Of a DNA stretch of 64,000 nucleotides, positions 1 to 8,427 are shown in pieces. The notes under the pieces are model-generated. The model ran no database searches. It saw nothing but the letters and a program-made list of their open reading frames with translations, and was not told the DNA's origin. The number at the start of each line of letters is the position of its first letter. The first letter of the stretch is position 1. Source of the DNA: Gordonia heveisoli (GTDB lineage Bacteria > Actinomycetota > Actinomycetes > Mycobacteriales > Mycobacteriaceae); NCBI RefSeq assembly GCF_030315745.1, contig NZ_JASXSH010000009.1:62001-126000 (forward strand), in the 5' to 3' direction. The position numbers were made by a program, and so were the translations under genes.

Positions 1-1
1 C

Positions 2-1117
2 CCGCTCTGCGAACCCAACCTGCCCGACATCGAGGGCATCGACGGCTTCGGGGGCAAGATCGTCCACTCGGCCCGCTGGGACGCCGACTACGACTTCGCA
101 GGCAAGCGCGTCGCCGTCATCGGCACCGGCGCCTCCGCCATCCAGCTGGTCCCCGAGGTTGCCAAGGTCGCCGCACACCTCGACGTCTACCAGCGCACCG
201 CACCGTGGATCGTCCCGCGCACCGAACGCGCCTACAGTGGCGCCGAGCATTGGGCCTTCCGCAACATCCCCGGCTACCAGAGCGCGCTGCGCGGCCTCGT
301 CTACGCGGCCAACGAGGCCACCGCCTTCGGTCTGACCTACTCCCCCCGCGCCCTCAAACCCGTCGAACTCGTCTGTCGTGCCAACATCGCCCGCGGCATC
401 CGTGACAAAGCGCTGCGCGCCAAGGCCACTCCTAAGTTCCAGGTCGGCTGCAAGCGCATCCTGCGCTCCAACGACTGGTACCCGGCCCTCGACCGCGACA
501 ACGTCGACCTGGTCACCGACGGTATCGACCGCATCACCGCCACCGGCGTCGTCACCAAGGACGGCACCGCGCGCGACGTCGATGTCATCGTCGTCGCCAC
601 CGGTTTCCACGTGACCGACTCGCCGGTGTTCGGCAAAATCGTCGGCGCCGACGGCCGCAGCCTTGCCCAGGTGTGGGACGAGATCGGGATGCAGGGGTAC
701 AAGGGATCGTTCGTCCACGGCTTCCCCAACCTGATGCTGATGATCGGACCGTCGACCGGATTGGGCCACACCTCGATGGTCTACATGATCGAGTCGCAGC
801 TCAACTACCTCGTCGACTACGTGAAAACCGTTCGGCGCGAAGGCATCACACGCACCGAGGTGACCGAGGACGCACAGCGTGAGTTCAATGCCGGTATCCA
901 GCACAACCTGCGCAACAGCGTGTGGGTGAACGGTGGCTGCGCCTCCTGGTACAAGGACGCCAACGGCAACATCACCACCCTGTGGCCCGGCTTCACCTTC
1001 AACTTCCGGCGGGCCACGCGTAAATTCGACATCGCCGCATACCGTGTCGAACGGGGCGCCTCCCCGGTCCGCGCCTTGCCCACGGCCGACGAAACACCGG
1101 CCGGCGCCGGCGTCTGA
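2..1117 (+). CDS. Flavin-containing (Baeyer-Villiger) monooxygenase, 3' part only
   Basis: The gene enters from outside the window; about 371 C-terminal residues are visible. These families use FAD and NADPH to insert oxygen next to a carbonyl or to oxidise heteroatoms. The Baeyer-Villiger fingerprint F-x-G-x-x-x-H-x-x-x-W-D is seen near the visible start (FGGKIVHSARWD), followed by the second Rossmann motif VIGTGASA for NADPH and the usual QRTAPWIVPR segment. The FAD-binding GxGxxG of the N-terminus is off the edge. The dehydrogenase that follows starts 24 bases downstream on the same strand, so the pair is probably co-transcribed and may act on an alcohol/ketone/ester series. The substrate cannot be told from the sequence. 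Confidence 0.9.
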   Translation, partial: PLCEPNLPDIEGIDGFGGKIVHSARWDADYDFAGKRVAVIGTGASAIQLVPEVAKVAAHLDVYQRTAPWIVPRTERAYSGAEHWAFRNIPGYQSALRGLVYAANEATAFGLTYSPRALKPVELVCRANIARGIRDKALRAKATPKFQVGCKRILRSNDWYPALDRDNVDLVTDGIDRITATGVVTKDGTARDVDVIVVATGFHVTDSPVFGKIVGADGRSLAQVWDEIGMQGYKGSFVHGFPNLMLMIGPSTGLGHTSMVYMIESQLNYLVDYVKTVRREGITRTEVTEDAQREFNAGIQHNLRNSVWVNGGCASWYKDANGNITTLWPGFTFNFRRATRKFDIAAYRVERGASPVRALPTADETPAGAGV

Positions 1118-1141
1118 TCACGAGCCCGACAGGAGAACACA

Positions 1142-1972
1142 ATGAAGGACTTCACGAACAAGGTCGTCGTGATCACCGGCGCAGGCTCGGGCATGGGACG
1201 GGATCTGGCCGTGAAACTCGCGCGCCGTGGCGCCCGTCTGGCCATCTCGGATATGAACCCCGAGGGCCTCAAGGTCACCGAGAAGCTCGTCGCCGAAACC
1301 GGCGCCGAGGTGCATGCCCAGATCCTCAACGTCGCCGAACGGGAGGCCGTACTCACCTACGCCGACACCATCGTCGCCCACTACGGCGTGGTCAACGTGG
1401 TGTTCAACAACGCGGGTATCGCACACCACGGTGAGGTCGAACGCACCGAGTTCAAGGACATCGAGCGCGTGATGGACGTCGACTTCTGGGGTGTGGTTAA
1501 CGGGACCAAGGCATTCCTGCCGCACCTCATCGCCTCCGGCGACGGTCACCTGGTCAACACCTCCTCGCTGTTCGGCCTGCTGTCCGAGCCCGGTCAGGCC
1601 GCGTACAACTCGGCGAAGTTCGCCGTCCGCGGATTCACCGAATCACTGCGCCAGGAAATGATCATCGCCAAGCACCCGGTCAAGGTGACCTGCGTACACC
1701 CGGGCGGCATCAAGACCGCGATCGCACGCAACGCGACGGTTTCCGGCGACCATGACCAGAAGGCCACCGCAGCCTTCTTCGACAAGTACCTGGCCCGGAT
1801 GACCTCCGAGGACGCGGCCGACGTGATCATCAACGGGGTCCGGAAGAACAAGGCCCGCGTCCTGGTCGGCGCCGACGCCAAGGTCCTCGACATCTGGGTC
1901 CGTCTCGTCGCATCGCACTACCAGTGGGTCACCGCCAAGGTGACCGGCTGGGCGCTGACCAAGGCGAAGTAG
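1142..1972 (+). CDS. Short-chain dehydrogenase/reductase (Rv1245c-like)
   Basis: A 276-residue classical SDR. The cofactor motif TGAGSGMG lies at about residues 12-19, the NNAG motif follows at about 90, the catalytic serine is in LVNTSSLFG, and the catalytic Tyr/Lys pair is in YNSAK. A good ribosome site (AGGAG) lies just before the ATG. The length equals what I recall for M. tuberculosis Rv1245c, and the neighbour lpqZ supports that orthology. It is probably co-transcribed with the upstream Baeyer-Villiger monooxygenase, suggesting oxidation of an alcohol to the ketone substrate of that enzyme; this is inference. It ends 4 bases before the convergent lpqZ stop. Confidence 0.93.
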   Translation: MKDFTNKVVVITGAGSGMGRDLAVKLARRGARLAISDMNPEGLKVTEKLVAETGAEVHAQILNVAEREAVLTYADTIVAHYGVVNVVFNNAGIAHHGEVERTEFKDIERVMDVDFWGVVNGTKAFLPHLIASGDGHLVNTSSLFGLLSEPGQAAYNSAKFAVRGFTESLRQEMIIAKHPVKVTCVHPGGIKTAIARNATVSGDHDQKATAAFFDKYLARMTSEDAADVIINGVRKNKARVLVGADAKVLDIWVRLVASHYQWVTAKVTGWALTKAK

Positions 1973-1976
1973 CGCG

Positions 1977-2897
1977 TCACAGACCGTGATCGCCGAGCCA
2001 GGTGATCGCGACCTCCCGCGGATTCTTGCCCGCGTCGACCTGCCGGGCCATCGCGGCGAGATCCGCGGTGGTGATCTCGCCTGCCACCTTGTTGACGGTC
2101 TTGACATCCTCGCGCGAGAGCGCCGCCGTCCGGAACACGGGCACCAGGATCTGCGGGCGCGGCCCGACGATCGGAGGTACCGGACCGGTCTCGAGCGGCG
2201 CCTTCAACGCCTGGACTCCGTCGGCCTCCTCACCGAGTCCGGCCACCGCCAGCGGCGAGAGCACCCCGATGGCCCTACCCTCGGCCAGGCCGTTCAACAG
2301 TTCGACGACGTCGCCGACGACCCGTACCGGCCCGAGCCGACAACCGGCCGTGACGAAGGCGCGCAGCGTCTCCGGTGACGGGTCGGTGATCGCGAGTACC
2401 GGTAGATCCGTCGGCAGTCGCGAGCAGTCGCCCAGCGACCCGACCCCGGATTGTTCGGCGAGCCGGGTGGCCACGAAGATCTGCGGCGCCGCCGACACCG
2501 GCGTCGGGTCGCCCACCGAAACACCTTGTGGCAACGAGCGATTGACGTCGTCGTAGACCTCGTCGGCCGATCCGATGCGCGGCTGCCCGGTCACGCCGTG
2601 GGTGGCATAGGCCGGGGTCAGCTCCGACAGCAGCCCACCGGTGAAGGCCGGGAAGAGATCGAGTTCGGCGTGGTCCATCTCGTCGAGCAAGCGCGCGTCG
2701 TCGCCGGTCGTCATCTCCCCGGCGACCTCGCTGCCGCTGTTACGCAGGGCGCCCGCGTAGATCTCCGCCATCACCCGCAGCGCCGCCGTGTCGGCCGATC
2801 CGATCCGGATCGGATCGGTCGGCGCCGAACTCGGCTGCGCACAGCCGGCCAGACCCAGCGCGACGGCGACCACCACGGTCAGGATTGCTTTCCTCAC
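1977..2897 (-). CDS. lpqZ: LpqZ-like substrate-binding lipoprotein (glycine betaine/OpuAC family)
   Basis: A 306-residue extracytoplasmic binding lipoprotein. The GTG start at 2897 gives a compact signal peptide (RKAILTVVVAVALGLAGC) with lipobox LAGC and lipidated Cys19; the frame stays open further upstream, but that stretch is arginine-rich and overlaps corA, so it is rejected. The mature part resembles the OpuAC/ProX fold: an IRIGSAD start and a DLFPAFTGGLL segment like the family's DLYPEYTG. No permease or ATPase gene is next to it, so it may serve an importer encoded elsewhere or act alone. Position between the SDR and corA matches M. tuberculosis lpqZ (Rv1244). Confidence 0.82.
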   Translation of the reverse strand: MRKAILTVVVAVALGLAGCAQPSSAPTDPIRIGSADTAALRVMAEIYAGALRNSGSEVAGEMTTGDDARLLDEMDHAELDLFPAFTGGLLSELTPAYATHGVTGQPRIGSADEVYDDVNRSLPQGVSVGDPTPVSAAPQIFVATRLAEQSGVGSLGDCSRLPTDLPVLAITDPSPETLRAFVTAGCRLGPVRVVGDVVELLNGLAEGRAIGVLSPLAVAGLGEEADGVQALKAPLETGPVPPIVGPRPQILVPVFRTAALSREDVKTVNKVAGEITTADLAAMARQVDAGKNPREVAITWLGDHGL

Positions 2898-2986
2898 GCG
2901 ACCAACCGTAGCCGGTTGGGTGGACCTGCCGCGCCGGTCGTCCCCCGCCAGCGCGCCGCGCGCGTAGCATCCTTGGAGTGCCATCG

Positions 2987-4072
2987 ATGCCCAATCTGCG
3001 CCCCGGTCGCCGCGGGTCGGAGGTTCCCGCGCGCGAAGGCAGGCCCGCGACACGGATCCCGGTACCGGTGGCCCGTGCCGTGGTGGACTGCGCCGTCTAT
3101 GTCGACGGCAAACGCCAACCCGGCCGGATCGGCTACGCCGAGGCCCTCGGACAGGTGCGCGCCACCGGACGCGGTTTCGTCTGGGTCGGACTGCACGCAC
3201 CCGACGACGCCCAGATGGCCGACGTCGGCACCGCATTCGGCCTGCACGAACTCGTCGTCGAGGACGCGGTCCACGCACATCAGCGCCCGAAACTGGAGAT
3301 CTACGACGACACCCAGTTCCTCGTCCTGCGCACCGTCAAATACGTCGAACACGAGTCGATGGCACATGCCAGCGAGGTCGTCGAAACCGGTGAGATCATG
3401 ATCTTCGCCGGTACCGACTTCGTGGTCACAGTCCGCCACGGCGATCACACCCACCTCTCCGGCGTGCGTCACCGACTCGAAGAGAATCCCTCTCGGCTGG
3501 CCCTCGGGCCGACCGCGGTGCTCCACGCGATCGCCGACCGGGTGGTCGACAGCTATCTCGCCGTCACCGAGCGGATGGACTCCGATGTGGTGGCCACCGA
3601 GGAGGCGGTCTTCGGCCGACATCGACACGGTCTGCAGATCGACCCGGTCTATCTGCTCAAGCGGGAGGTGTTGGAGATGCGGCGTGCGGTCTACCCGCTG
3701 ACCACACCACTGGCCCGGCTCACCGACCCACAGAATCCGATGGTGCCCAAGGAGATCAAGCGCCACTTCCGCGACGTCGCCGACCACCTCGCGACCGTCG
3801 TCGAGCGGGTCGTCGAGTACGACGAGGTGCTCACCTCGTTGCTCGACGCGGCGGCGGCGAAGGTCGGGCTGCAACAGAACACCGACATGCGCAAGATCTC
3901 GGCCTGGGTCGCCATCGGTGCGGTGCCGACGATGGTCGCCGGCATCTACGGCATGAATTTCGACCACATGCCCGAACTGCACCAAACCTGGGGCTATCCG
4001 GCGGTACTCACCGCCCTGATCATCGTGTGCACCGCACTCTTCGTCGTCTTCCGCCGACACGACTGGCTGTAG
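2987..4072 (+). CDS. corA: CorA family magnesium/cobalt channel
   Basis: Pentameric Mg2+/Co2+ channel of the inner membrane, 361 residues. A long cytoplasmic domain is followed by two C-terminal helices, and the signature YGMN is present (GIYGMNF) at the end of the first. The ATG at 2987 is chosen because a GGAG lies eight bases upstream; an in-frame GTG at 2978 would fuse with that site. The intergenic stretch to the divergent lpqZ is under 100 bases and must hold both promoters. In M. tuberculosis corA (Rv1239c) likewise lies near the sug operon. An MgtE-like protein is encoded about 7 kb away. Confidence 0.93.
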   Translation: MPNLRPGRRGSEVPAREGRPATRIPVPVARAVVDCAVYVDGKRQPGRIGYAEALGQVRATGRGFVWVGLHAPDDAQMADVGTAFGLHELVVEDAVHAHQRPKLEIYDDTQFLVLRTVKYVEHESMAHASEVVETGEIMIFAGTDFVVTVRHGDHTHLSGVRHRLEENPSRLALGPTAVLHAIADRVVDSYLAVTERMDSDVVATEEAVFGRHRHGLQIDPVYLLKREVLEMRRAVYPLTTPLARLTDPQNPMVPKEIKRHFRDVADHLATVVERVVEYDEVLTSLLDAAAAKVGLQQNTDMRKISAWVAIGAVPTMVAGIYGMNFDHMPELHQTWGYPAVLTALIIVCTALFVVFRRHDWL

Positions 4073-4099
4073 CAGCCAGATCCTTCGGTGCGTTGCCGG

Positions 4100-4675
4100 T
4101 CAGGGATTGGCGGTAGCCCGCTTCGGCGCGGTGACGTCGATGCCTGCTTCGGCCCACGCCTCCCGCAGGGCATCGGCACCTTTCAAGCGCACCCAGGCCG
4201 CCTCGTTGGCGGTGATCGGCACCGCACGCAGCAACGTCACCGGTTCCATCGGATCCGGCAGTGCGACGGCACCGAGGTCGTCGGGTGCGAGCAGTACGGC
4301 CGTGCAGATGGATCCGTCCCAGAGCGGTTCACCCAGATCGATCAGCGAGTCCGGCCCGAGGATCAGCCCCTCGACGGCCGGCGCGGCGGCCAGCGCGGCC
4401 ATCCGCTTGTGCAGTCCGGGCAGCGGAGTTCCCGGGCGCATCCGCACGACGAGTTCGGCGCGCGGGCCGAGCACCGGGTCGGCGTGCAGATCGGTGGGAT
4501 CGGTCATCGGGTGACGTGCGCAACCCGAGGTCACGTAGATCACCTGATCGTCGGTGCCGAATCGCAGCACATCGATCGGCTCCACCCCGAGAAACGTCAC
4601 CGACGCACGTTGCGGTTCGACGCCGATCGCCTCGTGTAGATGTTTGCCGACGGTGTCGGTCACATTGTCGCTCAC
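4100..4675 (-). CDS. Suppressor-of-fused (SUFU) domain protein
   Basis: A soluble protein of 191 residues from a GTG at 4675; the frame extends to 4837, but that N-terminus is basic and low in normal codon pattern. It shows the features I associate with bacterial SUFU-like proteins: a short helix, a segment with VIYVTSGCARHPM, then RAELVVRM, and a C-terminal half rich in LPDPMEPVTLL-type strands. The biochemical role of these proteins in bacteria is unknown; some family members act as immunity proteins, but no toxin gene is visible nearby. It is convergent with corA and divergent from the SMR gene. Confidence 0.6.
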   Translation of the reverse strand: MSDNVTDTVGKHLHEAIGVEPQRASVTFLGVEPIDVLRFGTDDQVIYVTSGCARHPMTDPTDLHADPVLGPRAELVVRMRPGTPLPGLHKRMAALAAAPAVEGLILGPDSLIDLGEPLWDGSICTAVLLAPDDLGAVALPDPMEPVTLLRAVPITANEAAWVRLKGADALREAWAEAGIDVTAPKRATANP

Positions 4676-4744
4676 CCGTGCCAGCCTAGTTGTTCGGTTT
4701 CGACGGATCCGTGATGCGGGCTTGACGCCGGTGGGCGCACGAAA

Positions 4745-4783
4745 ATTGCGCTCGTCACCGTTATTTCTGTCATTTGATAGAAT
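4745..4783 (+). promoter_or_regulatory. AT-rich promoter candidate for the SMR gene
   Basis: A marked AT-rich island in otherwise GC-rich DNA. TAGAAT at 4778-4783 fits a -10 hexamer, with only a weak -35 seventeen bases upstream. It lies about 75 bases before the SMR start. I looked for guanidine riboswitch elements between it and the ATG and did not find convincing ones. Confidence 0.3.
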
Positions 4784-4857
4784 TAGGCGGTCGACAACGA
4801 CAACCGGACGAGGTGCGCCGTACCCGACTCGCGACAAGACGACGCAGGAGGTTTCTC

Positions 4858-5172
4858 ATGTCGTGGCTCGTTCTGGTCGTTTCAGGTGTGTTCGAGGCAG
4901 TCTGGGCCACCGCCCTCGGCCGCTCCGAAGGATTCACCCGACTCGGCCCGTCGATCATCTTCGGGGTCGCACTGCTGGTGTCGATGGGCGGTCTTGCCTA
5001 CGCCATGCGCGATCTTCCGACCGGCACCGCCTACGCGGTCTGGGTCGGTATCGGTGCGGCGCTGACAGTCGGCTTCGCCATCGTCACCGGCGCCGAAAGC
5101 GCGTCCGTGCTACGGATCGCGTTCATCCTGGCCATCGTCGCATCGGTGATCGGCCTCAAAATGGTGTCCTGA
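4858..5172 (+). CDS. gdx: SMR family guanidinium exporter (SugE/Gdx-like)
   Basis: A 104-residue protein with four membrane helices and the conserved membrane glutamate at residue 13 in GVFEAVWA. It is very close in pattern to SugE/Gdx proteins (LLVSMGGLAYAMRDLPTGTAYAVW, then a terminal IGLKMVS), a subfamily that exports guanidinium in exchange for protons, rather than to the EmrE/QacE multidrug branch. It works as an antiparallel dimer, which fits a single gene without a partner. AGGAGG lies eight bases before the ATG. It is followed by a long hairpin and the convergent sugC. Confidence 0.85.
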   Translation: MSWLVLVVSGVFEAVWATALGRSEGFTRLGPSIIFGVALLVSMGGLAYAMRDLPTGTAYAVWVGIGAALTVGFAIVTGAESASVLRIAFILAIVASVIGLKMVS

Positions 5173-5177
5173 GCGGA

Positions 5178-5215
5178 CCGGCGCAGGTGGCGCGGAACCA
5201 CGCCACCTGCGCCGG
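5178..5215. terminator. 15-bp hairpin between the SMR gene and sugC
   Basis: A perfect inverted repeat: arms 5178-5192 and 5201-5215, each 15 bases and GC-rich, with an 8-base loop. It fills the whole gap between two convergent genes, beginning 5 bases after the SMR stop and ending 5 bases before the sugC stop. There is no U-tract on either side, as is common for terminators of high-GC actinobacteria. Most likely a bidirectional terminator. Confidence 0.65.
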
Positions 5216-5220
5216 AAAAC

Positions 5221-6393
5221 TCAGCCGCGCAGGGTTTTACCCGAGGCCTGATCGAAGACCGCGACCTTGGCCGTGTCGAAGAACAGTTCGGTGTTCGCGC
5301 CACGAGACACCCGCGACTCGGGCGAGAGGCGTGCGATCAGCTGACCGCCGCCGAGGTCGGCACCGGTGTCGGCGGACAGTTCGGCGAGCGCATCGCTGGC
5401 CGCCCGTGGCGACCCGACCGAGAAATGGGCGTAGATGTCGGAGCCCATCGACTCCACCACCTCCACCGACGCGGCGAACACCGAACCCCGCGAACGGGTG
5501 TCGGCGTCGAGCAGGGCCGCGTCCTCGAAGTGCTCGGGCCGGATGCCGACGAGCACGTCACCGTTGCTGCCGACATCGCCGGCCCGCGAGACGACCTGCT
5601 GCTGGTCGGCGAGTTCGATCACCCCGATCGGCGTCTCGACGCCCTCGGCGCTCAACCGTCCGGGCAGGAAGTTCATCGACGGTGATCCGATGAAGCCGGC
5701 GACGAAGACGTTCGCCGGGTTGTTGTACAGCTCCTGCGGGGTACCGATCTGCTGGACATGACCGGCGCGCAGCACGACGACCCGATCGCCGAGGGTCATC
5801 GCCTCGGTCTGATCGTGTGTCACATACACGGTTGTGGTGTTCAGCCGATGCTGGAGCTGGGCGATCTCGGTCCGCATCTGCACACGCAGTTTGGCGTCGA
5901 GGTTGCTCAGCGGTTCATCCATCAGGAAGGCCTTGGGCGAACGCACGATCGCACGTCCCATCGCGACGCGCTGACGCTGGCCGCCGGACAGATTGGCGGG
6001 TTTGCGATCCAGATACGGTCCCAGATCGAGGATGCGCGCCGCCTCGTCGACCTTGGCCGCGATCTGGTCCTTCGGCAGCTTGGCCAGGGTCAGTGGGAAA
6101 GCGATGTTCTGACGCACCGACATATGCGGATAGAGAGCGTAGCTCTGGAACACCATCGCGATGTCTCGGTCCTTCGGTGCGCGATCGTTGACCCGCTCAC
6201 CCCCGATCCGCAGTTCACCGGTGGTGATGTCCTCCAGACCGGCGATCATGTTCAGCGTCGTCGACTTACCGCAGCCGGACGGGCCGACGAGGATGACGAA
6301 CTCGCCGTCGGCGATCTCCAGATCGATACCCGCCACCGCCGTCGAACCGTCGGAGTACTGCTTGCTGACGTTGTCCAGCACGATGTCTGCCAT
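5221..6393 (-). CDS. sugC: Trehalose ABC importer ATPase SugC
   Basis: ATP-binding subunit of the LpqY-SugABC importer, which recycles trehalose released when mycolates are transferred to the envelope. 390 residues, MalK/UgpC type. Walker A GPSGCGKST is at 37-45, then the signature LSGGQRQRVAMGRA, Walker B with FLMDEP, and the switch histidine in VYVTHDQTEA. A C-terminal TOBE/regulatory domain follows. It is the last gene of the operon, 3 bases after sugB, and ends at a strong hairpin. In mycobacteria loss of this system causes trehalose secretion; the same role is inferred here. Confidence 0.95.
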   Translation of the reverse strand: MADIVLDNVSKQYSDGSTAVAGIDLEIADGEFVILVGPSGCGKSTTLNMIAGLEDITTGELRIGGERVNDRAPKDRDIAMVFQSYALYPHMSVRQNIAFPLTLAKLPKDQIAAKVDEAARILDLGPYLDRKPANLSGGQRQRVAMGRAIVRSPKAFLMDEPLSNLDAKLRVQMRTEIAQLQHRLNTTTVYVTHDQTEAMTLGDRVVVLRAGHVQQIGTPQELYNNPANVFVAGFIGSPSMNFLPGRLSAEGVETPIGVIELADQQQVVSRAGDVGSNGDVLVGIRPEHFEDAALLDADTRSRGSVFAASVEVVESMGSDIYAHFSVGSPRAASDALAELSADTGADLGGGQLIARLSPESRVSRGANTELFFDTAKVAVFDQASGKTLRG

Positions 6394-6396
6394 GGG

Positions 6397-7224
6397 TTAT
6401 CCCTTCACGGCGCCGGAGGTCAGCCCGGCCACGATTCGACGTTGGAAGAAGAGCACAAAGATGATGATCGGCACCGTGATCACGACGGCGGCCGCCGCGA
6501 TCGATCCGGTCGGATCCTCGAACTGACTACTGCCGGTGAAATTCGCGATCGCGACCGGGGCGGTCATGGCCCGCTCGGTCGAGGTCAGCGACAGCGCGAG
6601 TAGCAGGTCGTTCCAGGCGAAGATGAATACCAGGATCGCCGCGGTCACCACACCCGGCGCGGCCAGCGGGGCGATCACTCTGGTGAATGCCTGCCACGGG
6701 GTGGCACCGTCGATCTTGGCCGCCTTCTCCAGCTCCCACGGGATCTCCCGGAAAAAGGCCGACAGAGTGTAGATCGCCAGCGGCAGCGCGAAGGTGATGT
6801 AGGGCAGGATCAGACCGGGCCAGGTGTCGAACAGGCCGAGTCGCCGTTCGATGTTGAACAGCGGTGTCACCAGTGAGATCTGCGGGAACATCGCGATCAA
6901 CAGCGATGCGCCGATCAGGATCTTCTTGCCGGGGAAACTCAGCCGCGCGACCGCATAGGCCGCCATGGTGCCCAAGATGACGGCGATCAGCGTGGTGATC
7001 AAACCGATTCCGATCGAGTTGATCAGCGCCGAGGTGAACATATTCGTGTCGAAGATGCCCTGGTAGTTCTCCCACGTCCAGGTCTCCGGGATGAACCGGC
7101 CGTCGTCGATCTGCTGCGGCGGTTTGAAGGACAGGCTGATGATCCACAGCAGCGGGATCAGCACATAGAGCAGCACCAGGAGGTTGGCAATCGTCCACCA
7201 GGCCTTGGATTTCACGCTGTGCAT
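6397..7224 (-). CDS. sugB: Trehalose ABC importer permease SugB
   Basis: Inner membrane subunit of 275 residues, MalG type, with six predicted helices. The EAA loop that docks on SugC is seen as [15 protein letters not shown] followed by IAPLAAPG. It begins 3 bases after the sugA stop and ends 3 bases before sugC, so all four genes are a tight operon. The N-terminus is short, as usual for the MalG-like partner. Confidence 0.95.
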   Translation of the reverse strand: MHSVKSKAWWTIANLLVLLYVLIPLLWIISLSFKPPQQIDDGRFIPETWTWENYQGIFDTNMFTSALINSIGIGLITTLIAVILGTMAAYAVARLSFPGKKILIGASLLIAMFPQISLVTPLFNIERRLGLFDTWPGLILPYITFALPLAIYTLSAFFREIPWELEKAAKIDGATPWQAFTRVIAPLAAPGVVTAAILVFIFAWNDLLLALSLTSTERAMTAPVAIANFTGSSQFEDPTGSIAAAAVVITVPIIIFVLFFQRRIVAGLTSGAVKG

Positions 7225-7227
7225 CGC

Positions 7228-8427
7228 CTACCGCCCCTCGTCCTCGGCACCAGGCGCCGCAGTACCGAAACCCTTGATGAACACGAATGCGATGATCGCC
7301 ACACAGATGAAGATCAGGATCGAGATCGCCGAGCCCACACCGAGGTTGAACGCCTTGAACAGATTGTCATAGCCGAGCATGGACACCGAACCGGTGTTGT
7401 TGGCACCGGCGGTGAGCACGTAGATGTTGTCGAAGATCCGGAAGGCGTCCAGGGTGCGGAACAGCAACGCCACCAGGATGGCCGGCTTCATCAGCGGGAT
7501 GATGATGCGCCACAGTCGAGTCCATGCACCGGCACCGTCCACCTGAGCGGCCTTGAGCAGATCGTCGGGCACCAGGGCCAGACCGGCGAGCAGTAGCAGC
7601 GCCATAAACGGCGTGGTCTTCCACACCTCGGCGAGCACGATGATCGCGAGTGACGGCCATTGCTCGGTGAGCGGCGCCGTCCCGTCGGGGAGCAGATTCG
7701 CCAGGTAACCGGTTTCCGGAGTCCACGCGTAATACCAGGAGAAGGCCGCCGCGACGGTCACGATGCCGTATGGGATGAGCACCATCGTGCGGATGACACC
7801 CTTGCCGAAGATGGTGCGGTGCATGACCAGAGCGATGGCCATACCCAGCACCAACTCGATGAGGACCGACACCAGCGTGATGCCCAGCGTCACCCCGAAC
7901 GCGCTCCACCAGTAGCCGTCGGTGAGCACCGTCGCATAGTTGGAGAACCACACGAACTCGCGTTCACCCGGCGCCGACAGGCTCGCCTTGTTCAGCGACA
8001 GCCAGACCGCGTAGACGATCGGATATCCGGTGACCACTGCCATCATCAGCGCGGCAGGCGCGATCAGCCAGAAGGCGAGTTTGCGTTCGGCCGCCTTGCC
8101 TTCGCTGAGTTTGCGCTTTCCCGCCGGTTCGGGCGTACGCGATGCCTCGGTGTCCCGGGCGATGACCGCGGTACCCGCGGTCGTCGGCACCGCGGCGCCT
8201 ACCGCCTGCGGTGCGGCGTGGGCCGGTGGTGCCGGGCTGGAGGACGCCGGTGGCGTCCAGATGTCGGAATGGACGGTCGGCGTGTCGGATCCGGGCACCG
8301 CCGGAATCGAACCGGTCCGCGTGGTGGCGTCCTCGGGCAGCGAATGGCGTCCCGCCCGCTGCGGCGAGTCACCCCCGTCGGCACCGTCTGCCGACGGTGC
8401 CGTCGGGTTGTCGTCTCCGGTTGTCAC
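7228..8427 (-). CDS. sugA: Trehalose ABC importer permease SugA with long N-terminal extension
   Basis: MalF-type permease subunit, 399 residues. The membrane core starts at about residue 110 (LAFWLIAPAALMMAVVTGYP) and carries the EAA loop KAAQVDGAGAWTRLW-IIIPLMKP. The first ~110 residues are rich in Pro, Thr, Ala and Asp and look disordered; mycobacterial SugA is about 300 residues and lacks such a tail. The GTG start overlaps the lpqY stop (GTGA, four bases), which argues for coupling and for the extension being translated. No alternative start with a ribosome site is evident at the core. Confidence 0.9.
   Translation of the reverse strand: MTTGDDNPTAPSADGADGGDSPQRAGRHSLPEDATTRTGSIPAVPGSDTPTVHSDIWTPPASSSPAPPAHAAPQAVGAAVPTTAGTAVIARDTEASRTPEPAGKRKLSEGKAAERKLAFWLIAPAALMMAVVTGYPIVYAVWLSLNKASLSAPGEREFVWFSNYATVLTDGYWWSAFGVTLGITLVSVLIELVLGMAIALVMHRTIFGKGVIRTMVLIPYGIVTVAAAFSWYYAWTPETGYLANLLPDGTAPLTEQWPSLAIIVLAEVWKTTPFMALLLLAGLALVPDDLLKAAQVDGAGAWTRLWRIIIPLMKPAILVALLFRTLDAFRIFDNIYVLTAGANNTGSVSMLGYDNLFKAFNLGVGSAISILIFICVAIIAFVFIKGFGTAAPGAEDEGR

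Noticed and set aside
4684..4857. Guanidine riboswitch before the Gdx-type exporter
   Set aside because: Short ACGA-containing segments occur near 4800-4850, but no pair of stems with ACGR loops of the guanidine-II type, nor the guanidine-I core, could be drawn.
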